DNA of 64,000 nucleotides, from the NCBI RefSeq assembly GCF_003063625.1, contig NZ_CP026604.1, positions 1,922,001 to 1,986,000 on the forward strand. Direction: 5' to 3'. Position 1 is the stretch's first letter; each line of letters begins with the position of its first letter. Under the pieces are notes generated by a model, which saw only the letters and a program-made list of their open reading frames with translations, was not told the origin of the DNA and made no database searches. Below are positions 18,601-25,484 of this stretch, one piece after another. Made by a program: the position numbers and the translations under genes. The stretch comes from Saccharobesus litoralis (lineage in GTDB: Bacteria > Pseudomonadota > Gammaproteobacteria > Enterobacterales > Alteromonadaceae).

Positions 18601-20988
18601 ACCAAAGGAGATTTTAGAGCAGAAGTGTTGTACGACGCCATGCTACGTCCAATACAAAGTAAAACGTGGGATGCTACTTCTAGTACCCCAGCTGTTTACA
18701 TAAACTCAGAATATAACTCGAATGGACTCGTTACTTTCAAGTCACGCCCAAGTCATATTTCAAATTCAACAAATGGAATAAGTAGTACTTATAATGGTGT
18801 AGGCGAATTAACAAAGACTACGGATTCTGAAACTAATCTGGAAACAATATATTACATTTATGGTAGCTCCTCTCAAGTAATTCATCCAAACGGCAGTACA
18901 ACTGTTTCATATTATTTAGGGCTGGGAAGCCCAGCAAGAGACGTGCTTATTTTCTCAACGACATACAATAGCGAAGGCTGGGGCTTGACATCTATTGAAG
19001 TCGAAGAGTTTACCCACCTCTTACAACCTCAAATAATTAGTCATGACCCTGCTGGCTACGATTATGACGAAACTGATACAGTATTAAGTCCTAAGATAAC
19101 CGAGTATAGAAGTTATGATGGCCCGAATTTATGTAAAACGTCTAGAAATGAGATAGGAACCAAGTGGTATGGACATAATGCTCTAGGAGATGTTACGTGG
19201 GCAGAGCTAGGAGGAGATTACACAACTGAGCATGGTTGTAAAAGTGCAGCCTCTTCAGGAAACAGTATCGATTTCACCTATGATGAGAGAGGTAATGTTA
19301 GTCAAATTGATTACCCTGATGACACACCTGACAAAGTATATAAGTACAATCAAAATAACATGGTTACCCAAGTGAGCCTTGGTGATGTTACTAGAAACTT
19401 TGATTATCGAGATGAGCTGTTAACTGAAGAAAAAATAACAATTGATGACAAAGCCTTGGCGTTAAGCTACCTCTATGACAAACACAAAAATGTAAAAAGA
19501 GTTACCTATCCTAGCGGAGAAAAAGTTTACTTTGACTATAACTCTATGGGACAGGCTATAACTGCTGGCTTTTTTGCGTACGATGCTGTTTATCACCCAA
19601 ATGGAGCGTTAAAAAGCCATTACTACGGAAATGGTGTGCAATTTGAAGTAACCCTAAATTCAAAAGGGTTGTCAGAAAGACAAACTGAGTCAAGCGATGG
19701 TTTGGGAATGATTGTCGACACTGCACAAACCTACGACGTACATAACAACCTAAAAACGCTAACAGACTATGTTGATCAACGATATAACTTATCGTTACGG
19801 TATGACGGTGCTGACAGACTTAGATATATTGATGATAGCTTTAATGGTACTGGCGAAATTAAATACGATTCTATCGGGAATATCGTACAGAAACGAATTG
19901 GTAACCAAACAATTGATTACCACTACAATGCTAATAACCAATTAGATTATGTCTCTAATGGTTACGCAAAGGATTATGATTACGATGAGCATGGCAATGT
20001 TACATCAGATGGAAGTTTTACCTTTACCTATAACCTAGGCGGTCAAATGGTAAAGGCATACAATAGTTCTACTACCAATGACTATCTGTATGATGAGGCT
20101 GGCAAACGAGTAAAGGTTGCTAGTAGCCAAGCAGGGGATTCATACTCGATGTATGGCCAAGGTGGAAAATTGATGTATCGCTTTACTAAAGGTAAACACA
20201 TTGATTATATATACCTTGGTAACAAGTTGGTATCTCGCCTAGAAAGCCTAGCTGAAGGTTCCGCATCATTATCATCAGGCAATGGCGTCGAGAGAATGCA
20301 CTACAAGCCGTTTGGTGAAACCATTGAAGCACCAAAAGATGAAGCTGGCTATACCGGGCATAAGTTTGATACCGACTTGGGATTAAGCTATATGCAGGCA
20401 CGATACTATGATCCAGTCATAGGTCGTTTCTACTCTAATGATCCTGTTGGGTTTACAGGGGAAATTGATACTTTTAACCGATATTCATATGTCGCCAATA
20501 ATCCTTTTAAATATACTGACCCCAATGGTGAAGAAAAAATAATCGTTGGCGTGGGTGTTGATGCAATGCTTATTGCTGGCGTTAGAGCGGGGTTTTCTGT
20601 CAGCTTTGATACTGAAAATTTAGAACTTGGAGGCGGATACAACGTTGGGCCTAGACTAGGTGTTGGGCTTGGTGTTGGGGGTAGTTTTGGTATATCGCAA
20701 AGTGAGAATGAACCTGCAAAAAGTGAATCAACACACGATATCGCTGTATCTGCCGATGCAACTGTTGCTCATAAATCATATGGGGGAGATATTATGTCTG
20801 AAAAAGTAATTAAAGATGAAATAACAACTCAGTTGAGCCAGGGAGATGGAGGTACTGGAGGTAAATCTGATAAGCCAAGTAAGGGTAAATTGGGTCTATC
20901 AGCTAGTATTGGAGTTGAATTTAGAGGTGAACAAACCACGGATGTAATTGCTAAATCATATGAATATGTAAAAAACTTATTCGAGTAA
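15667..20988 (+). CDS. RHS/YD-repeat protein with variable C-terminal domain
   Basis: This 1773-residue exported protein has a signal peptide (1-28, ending NVNA), an N-terminal sandwich with a Cys-containing region (to about 560), and many YD repeats from about residue 900 to 1600 (for example FDYDFAFR, YDERGNVSQIDYPDD, YDEHGNVTSDGS). It ends the core with the conserved MQARYYDPVIGRFYSNDPVGF...NRYSYVANNPFKYTDPNG motif at about 1580-1621. The core normally folds into a shell that encloses the C-terminal toxin. The last 150 residues after DPNG are unlike the core: glycine-rich beta-type sequence (VGVGVDAMLIAGVRAGFSVSF...NVGPRLGVGLGVGGSFG) and a polar linker. Such a domain could be pore- or membrane-active; I recognise no known nuclease or deaminase motif. 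A signal peptide suggests Sec export rather than T6SS delivery. Confidence 0.85.
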   Translation: MNGIIKTKLILKAIVVASSFIALNVNAKNITLNPVEENSAVTPMSATELPEISKVEDKESMVAKTGANLELAADKGASEKRTKQNKSPTTAKGLPKGIYFNDIDYIPGYAANHIDSKHFQSKQVSPLSADVFGDTINPLTGELSIRVTDISIPGNSHLPVEITRRKDDIHANGTDDPNYKGPNVPNIGPFTLELPHLTTRVFRPNYMPTLGVYDGNNYVTGQKLGWPKDRCSNLLLKTFKTSSNLRYAESGLEQIRPVDLEHHAGDFFQGVTLNVTGNWGEQLMYPMDDIDYGSVSPSYVTKSNWKFECMDNSASDGGQGFRGIAPNGDVYEFKELYYTETSAVAPDFRAVDEAGYTGLGKGPTFQAVLFATKVTDVHGNTVQYDYVDGKLDSIYASDGRRIDVTYNSSEVTITAHGKTWRYKPEGDGYSVYLPSEANAERKWIYKMYSGDLLTAYGYEPSTFGDEDTGMIVFEGPCSTLGGDYSLAEITHPSGMTATFTPRKKGTNSPFGEVEKRILTTTMSAMTHKKFSSDDKLCDGILPKTSSSDRPYASVKYSVPVGKKVVTGPGLSPMTWYYGYEEGEVIKNSVGREVVEDTSPEDPNASKVPVGNRVKRFTNDLAKPTTRRSIIDPDGNLTVLHVNRQHNALYGQVEQVDYYGRSDIAAPYNDSESYTIQTNGALYNYGFSQKTIKNHYGVSTRLGEHWLYHDIGTRPGLWPRPSINIDTSQHKPLLFHREIIQGATYNTVYAYDDDPISSTYSYQLPTKIQRYSNLSYKLECGGCNSEESMVQEEETTYKHLKDKWVIGLIEKVNIGTLSNKSTTLKNVYKNNSPLIDKVYKFDKLVQTNNEYHSDGNLKKVTYNATPARVLTYTDYKNGIARKVEQPGTAENPISYLHTAVDDFGQITKITDFTTQTDINSVIEGCTTFDYDFAFRLSLINPCDFAEAGNEPDKHSNLASTTISYSKGSSSLGYALKKSTTKGDFRAEVLYDAMLRPIQSKTWDATSSTPAVYINSEYNSNGLVTFKSRPSHISNSTNGISSTYNGVGELTKTTDSETNLETIYYIYGSSSQVIHPNGSTTVSYYLGLGSPARDVLIFSTTYNSEGWGLTSIEVEEFTHLLQPQIISHDPAGYDYDETDTVLSPKITEYRSYDGPNLCKTSRNEIGTKWYGHNALGDVTWAELGGDYTTEHGCKSAASSGNSIDFTYDERGNVSQIDYPDDTPDKVYKYNQNNMVTQVSLGDVTRNFDYRDELLTEEKITIDDKALALSYLYDKHKNVKRVTYPSGEKVYFDYNSMGQAITAGFFAYDAVYHPNGALKSHYYGNGVQFEVTLNSKGLSERQTESSDGLGMIVDTAQTYDVHNNLKTLTDYVDQRYNLSLRYDGADRLRYIDDSFNGTGEIKYDSIGNIVQKRIGNQTIDYHYNANNQLDYVSNGYAKDYDYDEHGNVTSDGSFTFTYNLGGQMVKAYNSSTTNDYLYDEAGKRVKVASSQAGDSYSMYGQGGKLMYRFTKGKHIDYIYLGNKLVSRLESLAEGSASLSSGNGVERMHYKPFGETIEAPKDEAGYTGHKFDTDLGLSYMQARYYDPVIGRFYSNDPVGFTGEIDTFNRYSYVANNPFKYTDPNGEEKIIVGVGVDAMLIAGVRAGFSVSFDTENLELGGGYNVGPRLGVGLGVGGSFGISQSENEPAKSESTHDIAVSADATVAHKSYGGDIMSEKVIKDEITTQLSQGDGGTGGKSDKPSKGKLGLSASIGVEFRGEQTTDVIAKSYEYVKNLFE

Positions 20989-21010
20989 CTTAACTTAGAG
21001 TACAAATATT

Positions 21011-21499
21011 TTGAATCATAACGTTCCAGAAAACCCTTTTTACACGTGCAGTCTTAGAAAGGTTGTAATTGCTTCATTTTTTACGATGGGGCTATTTAAC
21101 ATGCTTTATTTTTATAAAAATTATATGAAACTTGGCTTATACAAAGATAAATGGGAGCCAATGTTATTGGTTAAATCTATTTTGTATCCATTATTTTTAT
21201 ATAAGTTAATTAAAGCTTCATTGTTGAGAGTGGGGGGAGCATTTATCATAGTTAGAGCTGTGTTGCTAAGTTTCCTGCTGTTTTTTTTCGTGTTTTCAGG
21301 TGTATTTGGAAAGTTAGTGGGATTACTTGCATTTTTTACATTCTTTCCATTGCTCTTGATTAATATGTGTTTTCAAAAGGCTAATTCAGCAATAGGAATT
21401 AAGGAATTTGATAATAAATTCAGCAAAATAGAGATTTTAATGTCTCTTGTCGGAACTAGTCTTATGGCAAAAGAGGTTTTAGGCTTACTAAACTTGTAA
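21011..21499 (+). CDS. Small membrane protein downstream of RHS; possible immunity protein
   Basis: A 162-residue protein starting at TTG (21011-21013), 22 bases after the RHS stop. It has four predicted hydrophobic segments (around 20-34, 72-108 as two segments, 115-122, and a C-terminal LMSLVGTSLMAKEVLGLL), so it is an inner-membrane protein. I recognise no family. Position and small size are typical of immunity proteins encoded after polymorphic RHS toxins, and a membrane location would suit a membrane-active toxin domain; both points are inference. The terminator at 21557 marks the end of the cassette. Confidence 0.55.
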   Translation: MNHNVPENPFYTCSLRKVVIASFFTMGLFNMLYFYKNYMKLGLYKDKWEPMLLVKSILYPLFLYKLIKASLLRVGGAFIIVRAVLLSFLLFFFVFSGVFGKLVGLLAFFTFFPLLLINMCFQKANSAIGIKEFDNKFSKIEILMSLVGTSLMAKEVLGLLNL

Positions 21500-21556
21500 G
21501 GTGCGAACATAGGGGGGCAGGTCTTTCCCTTTGATCTTATTTAAAATCAATCACTT

Positions 21557-21589
21557 AAAGCCCAGTTAACGTTGTTGGCTGGGCTTTTT
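21557..21589 (+). terminator. Rho-independent terminator at the end of the RHS cassette
   Basis: AAAGCCCAG / CTGGGCTTT with a 13-base loop and following T-run, 58 bases after the stop codon of the small membrane protein. Confidence 0.85.
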
Positions 21590-21605
21590 ATTAGCGGCTA
21601 AAGAC

Positions 21606-21812
21606 TTAGCTGCTGATCTGGGCGATCCGTTTAGTCTCATGCTTTAAGATCATGCCTTCAAGTAATGCTTTAATGATCTTCTTCTCGTCCGCATCAAAAT
21701 GGCTGATGGCTTCAAATTGTAATCTCAATTCATCATCAGGCCCACGCTCGGTTTGCTCAAAAACCAATGAATCAATACTGACATGTAAGGTCACTGCAAT
21801 CTTTTTAAGTAC
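21606..21812 (-). pseudogene. XRE-family regulator fragment, N-terminus lost
   Basis: The frame reads VLKKIAVTLHVSIDSLVFEQ and continues DDELRLQFEAISHFDADEKKIIKALLEGMILKHETKRIAQISS, which is the second half of a helix-turn-helix XRE regulator (recognition helix end plus the typical C-terminal dimerisation helices). An in-frame stop occurs directly upstream at about 21813, where the transposon sequence begins. The N-terminal helices are absent. The transposon insertion most likely cut the gene; the other half is not seen on the far side. Confidence 0.75.
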
Positions 21813-21873
21813 CTATTGTTGTTTACCTAAATAATGTCATAGCTTTTGCCAAATTAAATATCGAACGATTTGG

Positions 21874-22108
21874 CAAGGTTATGACGTTTTTACCACGATA
21901 ATATCGACCGATTTTTTCGTCTTGCCAAATTCTTATCGCACGATTTTCCAAACCTGATCATAGTTTTTACCAACCTCCATCATACATTCAACCAAATTGC
22001 TGTCAGATATGATGATTTTGGCCATCTGAATACCAATTTAATTTTGCTATGACCAAACGTAAAACGCCCGAGGTTTTAACTCAGGCGTTGGCTTTATGAC
22101 GATCTGGC
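21874..22108. repeat. Direct repeat of the transposon end, left copy (right copy 25215-25447)
   Basis: The 235 bases from CAAGGTTATGACG to GATCTGGC are colinear with 25215-25447 (233 bases), with scattered substitutions. Both contain the same series of ATCAT...TTTT.CCAAA motifs and the terminator hairpin. They are in the same orientation, which is unexpected for the two ends of one transposon and suggests that a second insertion of the same type left its end behind. Confidence 0.8.
22060..22089 (-). terminator. Hairpin terminator of the transposon operon
   Basis: On the minus strand AACGCC.GAG / CTC.GGCGTT pairs across an AT loop and ends in TTTTA, 33 bases after the last small gene. The equivalent hairpin at 25401-25429 has GAG/CTC changed to AAG/CTT, keeping the pairing. 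Confidence 0.75.
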
Positions 22109-22121
22109 ATATTGGGTTTAA

Positions 22122-22295
22122 CTATTCATCTTTCTGTTCTTCATTTACCTCCAACTGTAAACGACTGCGATGATATTGGCGTATTTCTTCTCCATAACTT
22201 GCGACTAACATGGCTCGAATATCGTCTAGGAATTGTATGATGGACTCGGCGTCTTCAGCACTTAGATATTGGGTGGTTTGCATGATCTTCATCAT
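22122..22295 (-). CDS. Small conserved-looking transposon protein, 57 residues
   Basis: A short open frame (starts MMKIMQTTQYLSAEDAESII) overlaps the stop codon of the ATPase gene by ATGA, so it is almost certainly translated by coupling. The protein is acidic and helical (QFLDDIRAMLVASYGEEIRQYHRSR) and ends in a charged tail. I do not recognise its family. Its place as the last gene of the transposition operon suggests an accessory role in transposition, such as target selection or regulation, but nothing in the sequence proves it. Confidence 0.65.
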   Translation of the reverse strand: MMKIMQTTQYLSAEDAESIIQFLDDIRAMLVASYGEEIRQYHRSRLQLEVNEEQKDE

Positions 22296-23098
22296 GCCAC
22301 CTGTTGCTTAATTAAGTCTTCATGGCTGCGCCAATGGGGCTGGATAAGCACATTATTAACATGGCTGATAGTGACGATCTTTTTGGCTTCGCGACAGGCT
22401 TCGATAAGGCTGGCATAACACAGGTTACGACATAGGCGTAAGTTACCATTGCTGGAGCGCAATATGACCTCAATAGCGGCGCTATCGAAGGTATTAACGC
22501 CCATCTTAGCCGCTTCTAATTCTTTGATGATATAACACTCAAGGTCATCATCATTCAGCGGTTTGATGGTTTGGGAAAAAGTAATGCGCGACTTAATATC
22601 GGCATTAACGTTAAGTGATAGATAGTGTAATAAATCGGGTTGGCCGAATAACACCAAGTTGTGCTTTTTGGGGAACTTCTCAAACAACAAGCGCAGTTTG
22701 CGTAACACCTCAATATTGAGTAAATGGGCTTCATCAATCAGGATATACAAGGTTTTACGCTGGCGGATATGCTCATAGGCCGCTTTAATTAACTCGGCTT
22801 CTAAGTCTTTGGTTGGCACATCTACTTTAAACGATAAGGCCAATTGTTTAAGGATATTGATGTACGTGTGCATGGTTCTGGAAATGGCCACGACCGTGGT
22901 ATCGCGCTCGTTATGCCAGTGTTCAATATGCTCACGCAATACACTTTTACCGACACCCGGCTCACCGATAATCACGGAAAACCCGCCTTGAGAGGCGTGG
23001 ATTTTAATGATATCGCTGATGTGTTTTTGTTGTGATAATAACGCTAAGTTTGAGCGATTAAACGGCTCTTTCGTGATAGCGAAGATACTGGAAATCAT
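22292..23098 (-). CDS. AAA+ ATPase of transposition (TnsC/TniB/ExeA-like)
   Basis: This 268-residue ATPase has Walker A GEPGVGKS (about residues 44-51) and Walker B LYILIDEAHLL (about 117-127), in the arrangement of TniB, MuB, IstB and ExeA-type ATPases. It begins with a short FAITKEPFNR segment typical of ExeA-like proteins. In such elements the ATPase forms filaments on target DNA and recruits or activates the DDE transposase. It overlaps the transposase gene by ATGA upstream and the small 57-residue gene downstream, giving a tight three-gene unit. Confidence 0.9.
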   Translation of the reverse strand: MISSIFAITKEPFNRSNLALLSQQKHISDIIKIHASQGGFSVIIGEPGVGKSVLREHIEHWHNERDTTVVAISRTMHTYINILKQLALSFKVDVPTKDLEAELIKAAYEHIRQRKTLYILIDEAHLLNIEVLRKLRLLFEKFPKKHNLVLFGQPDLLHYLSLNVNADIKSRITFSQTIKPLNDDDLECYIIKELEAAKMGVNTFDSAAIEVILRSSNGNLRLCRNLCYASLIEACREAKKIVTISHVNNVLIQPHWRSHEDLIKQQVA

Positions 23099-24333
23099 AC
23101 ATCACCTCGCAAGTGTCTAATGGCATTGGCGTGTAAGTCTAAGTGTGAGGCTTGCCCCATACGTTGGCCTTGATAATAGACAATAAATTTATCTTGAGCG
23201 GAACGATTAAATCTAACCTGTACCGTTTTACCGCGTAAATCGACTGGGCATTCAAACTGTTGTTTATTGATGGAAAAGACATTCGTTTTACTGACTTTAC
23301 GGTCTTGCTCCACAAAGAAGACTTCTTCTGTAAACTCATCATCGGCCATAAATTGAATGCGGTTTAAATCAAGGCTAAACCTATCGAGTGGTGTCATTTG
23401 AATACCGGAGTGAAACTGACTGTTGTACCTGGCTTCTACCCAATCATGGGTCTTATCATTCAGTTCATCAAGGGTGGTTATATCAGGATTATCCACCAAG
23501 AACTGGTCACGGAAACGTCGGAAAAAGCGTTCGATTTTACCTTTAGCCGCGCCATCGCGAATAGGGGCATGAGACAGGTGAATATCCAAGCGCACACAAG
23601 CTTGTAGAATTTCTTTAGAGGTGTAATTACTGCCATTATCAAAATATAAGCGTTCGGGCTTGCCGCGCTTAAACAAAGCGGTGCGAAAGGCATCACACAT
23701 ATTGACCGTGTTGTCGGCATAGAAAAACTCAGCATGGGTAATCAACCTTGAAGCATCATCAATGAAAGCGATTAAAAAGGTTTTACGTTTATGGCCATCA
23801 CTATCGATAACCCTAGGGCCATACATGGTATCGGCCTGCCACAATTCATTAGCAAACTGCATTGCGAACGATTGACGCAGTTTCTGGCACTGCTCACTAT
23901 CCAGTAAGCCATGGTTGCGAACCATGCGGTAAAACGAAGTTTGAGACAGCTGCGAACGTTTAAATAACCCCGAGCTTAACAAACGCCGATACAACGCCAT
24001 TTTAGGCACAGAGCCATTTTTACTGCGGCCTAAATACGGCAATACCTCATGAATACCCTCGGCCAACTCATTAGGTTGCACCTTACGGTAACTGTTCTTA
24101 TCGCGACGCGTTTTATTATCCAAGGTCGTCACACCATTGCGCTTAAATCGATAATGCCAAGTGCTAATGGTGCGCCAAGTAAACTGATACTCCACATTGG
24201 TTTGCTTATCAACAAAGGTGCGCGTTGCAACAGACTTAATACGCTCACGAATACTGTTACCAGGCGCATAATCAACCGCACTTAGCACTTGCAGTCTAAT
24301 TTCTAATGGGGGCTTGTTAGCTTTCATCTTCAT
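23095..24333 (-). CDS. DDE transposase of the Mu/TniA/TnsB type (rve integrase core)
   Basis: A 412-residue transposase with an N-terminal helix-turn-helix part (about residues 40-85, WRTISTWHYRFKRNG), an integrase core and a C-terminal Mu-type beta domain. Catalytic residues are visible: Asp in WQADTMYGP (about 166), Asp in YFDNGSNY (about 234) and Glu in GAAKGKIERFFRRF (about 272). It would bind the repeated end motifs and carry out strand transfer with the ATPase encoded next. It is shorter than TnsB or TniA (about 550-700), closer to the compact transposase-ExeA-DUF6431 elements of Vibrio and Shewanella relatives. Confidence 0.9.
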   Translation of the reverse strand: MKMKANKPPLEIRLQVLSAVDYAPGNSIRERIKSVATRTFVDKQTNVEYQFTWRTISTWHYRFKRNGVTTLDNKTRRDKNSYRKVQPNELAEGIHEVLPYLGRSKNGSVPKMALYRRLLSSGLFKRSQLSQTSFYRMVRNHGLLDSEQCQKLRQSFAMQFANELWQADTMYGPRVIDSDGHKRKTFLIAFIDDASRLITHAEFFYADNTVNMCDAFRTALFKRGKPERLYFDNGSNYTSKEILQACVRLDIHLSHAPIRDGAAKGKIERFFRRFRDQFLVDNPDITTLDELNDKTHDWVEARYNSQFHSGIQMTPLDRFSLDLNRIQFMADDEFTEEVFFVEQDRKVSKTNVFSINKQQFECPVDLRGKTVQVRFNRSAQDKFIVYYQGQRMGQASHLDLHANAIRHLRGDV

Positions 24334-24505
24334 TCAGTGGTTCTCCTTGTGTTTTACCTGAGGGTAGCGAAAACCAAGGCGGGAGCCGACTGACTTCTTA
24401 TGTGGGGTGAATAACTCCCTCAACGAAATAACTCAATGACGAAGATAAAGTGGTAAATTGAATGATGAAAAAGCCGTAATAAATCCTGATATCCCCATCA
24501 ATAGG

Positions 24506-25066
24506 TTAGATAAAGGCGGTTTGTGCGGATAATTGAAACGCCAGACAGACGGGTGCTGTTAAATCATCCACAAGTGCACAAAGGGTAGCAAAAACAGGAT
24601 GAGTACAACGCCAAGAAGAGGTAACAGAAACGGGTGACTTAAGCCTTAATCGATACTGCATGATATTACGTTTTAAAGCGGCTACCCAACGCCAAGCCTG
24701 ACGGGTACTCACCTGTTTAGTGGCTTGCTGATAAGCTTTAACCACAGCGACATTCGTCAGTAACAACACAATAAACACACTTAATTGCCAAGCGCTATAT
24801 TGGCGATTAGGTACACATTCAGCCAAGACTAACTGGGTGGTACGGCCACAACCGGAATGACCGTAACGATTAGAACAAACGACCCGCTTGCCAATGGTTT
24901 TACGCTCATGCATAGACAGCTGTTTGTAAATAAAGCCATGGCTAATTAAATGCCCACCTAAACCACAATGTTGACAGGTCAATGAATAATAACGATGACA
25001 AGGCTCAAGATAACGCTCAATATCAGATAAGGATTGAAAGAATGTTTGCATGCCAGCATCAAACAA
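24506..25066 (-). CDS. DUF6431-type zinc-binding protein of the transposon
   Basis: A 186-residue protein with a CxxC pair (LTCQHCGLGGH, about residues 34-37) and a second Cys cluster (VVCSNRYGHSGCGRTTQLVL, about 65-80), forming a probable zinc ribbon. A helical region rich in basic residues follows (QAWRWVAALKRNIMQYRLRLK). This matches the DUF6431 group found upstream of DDE/ExeA transposition genes. Its biochemical role is not established; DNA binding is likely. It is separated from the transposase gene by 172 bases, so it may have its own promoter. Confidence 0.7.
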   Translation of the reverse strand: MFDAGMQTFFQSLSDIERYLEPCHRYYSLTCQHCGLGGHLISHGFIYKQLSMHERKTIGKRVVCSNRYGHSGCGRTTQLVLAECVPNRQYSAWQLSVFIVLLLTNVAVVKAYQQATKQVSTRQAWRWVAALKRNIMQYRLRLKSPVSVTSSWRCTHPVFATLCALVDDLTAPVCLAFQLSAQTAFI

Positions 25067-25400
25067 AAAATCTCGACGTGACTCAAGAAAAATATTGAGT
25101 AGAGTGAATAAAAATCCTCACTGCCAAATTACACGTTATAACAATGAGTTATCCGTTGTTTGCAGTTTGGTTGGTAAGTCAATGATGGGTTGATCTGATT
25201 GTGGGAATTAACAGCAAGGTTATGACGTTTTTACCACGATAATATCGACCGATTTTTTAGCCTTGCCAAATTTCAATCATACGCTCTCCCAAGCCCGATC
25301 ATAACTTTTCCCAAACAGCATCATGCTTTTAACCAAACTGCCGTCATATCTGATGATTTTGGCAGGCTGAACATTATTTAATTTTGCTATGACCAAACGC

Positions 25401-25429
25401 AAAACGCCCAAGTTGTTAACTTAGGCGTT
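25401..25429 (-). terminator. Hairpin terminator, right-hand copy, after the TPR gene
   Basis: AACGCC.AAGT / ACTT.GGCGTT with TTTTG following on the minus strand. It lies 56 bases after the stop of the Sel1-repeat gene and could end its transcription. Confidence 0.65.
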
Positions 25430-25484
25430 GGTGTATGACGATCTGGCTAATCCGATTGTCTAACTCTTATTCAAGCTCTAAAAC

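Larger units (their letters stand above)
21813..25447 (-). mobile_element. Tn7/Mu-like transposon: DDE transposase, AAA ATPase, small protein, DUF6431
   Basis: Four minus-strand genes (24506-25066, 23095-24333, 22292-23098 and 22122-22295) are enclosed by structured non-coding DNA. The left flank has a series of copies of an ATCATAGTTTTTACCAA-like motif (21834, 21881, 21956, 21978), as Tn7-type ends have multiple transposase-binding sites. The left junction lies next to the truncated XRE gene. The right boundary is uncertain: an inverted copy of the motif (25166-25187) may mark the true right end, while 25215-25447 is a direct copy of the left end. The TPR gene to the right is intact. Confidence 0.7.
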
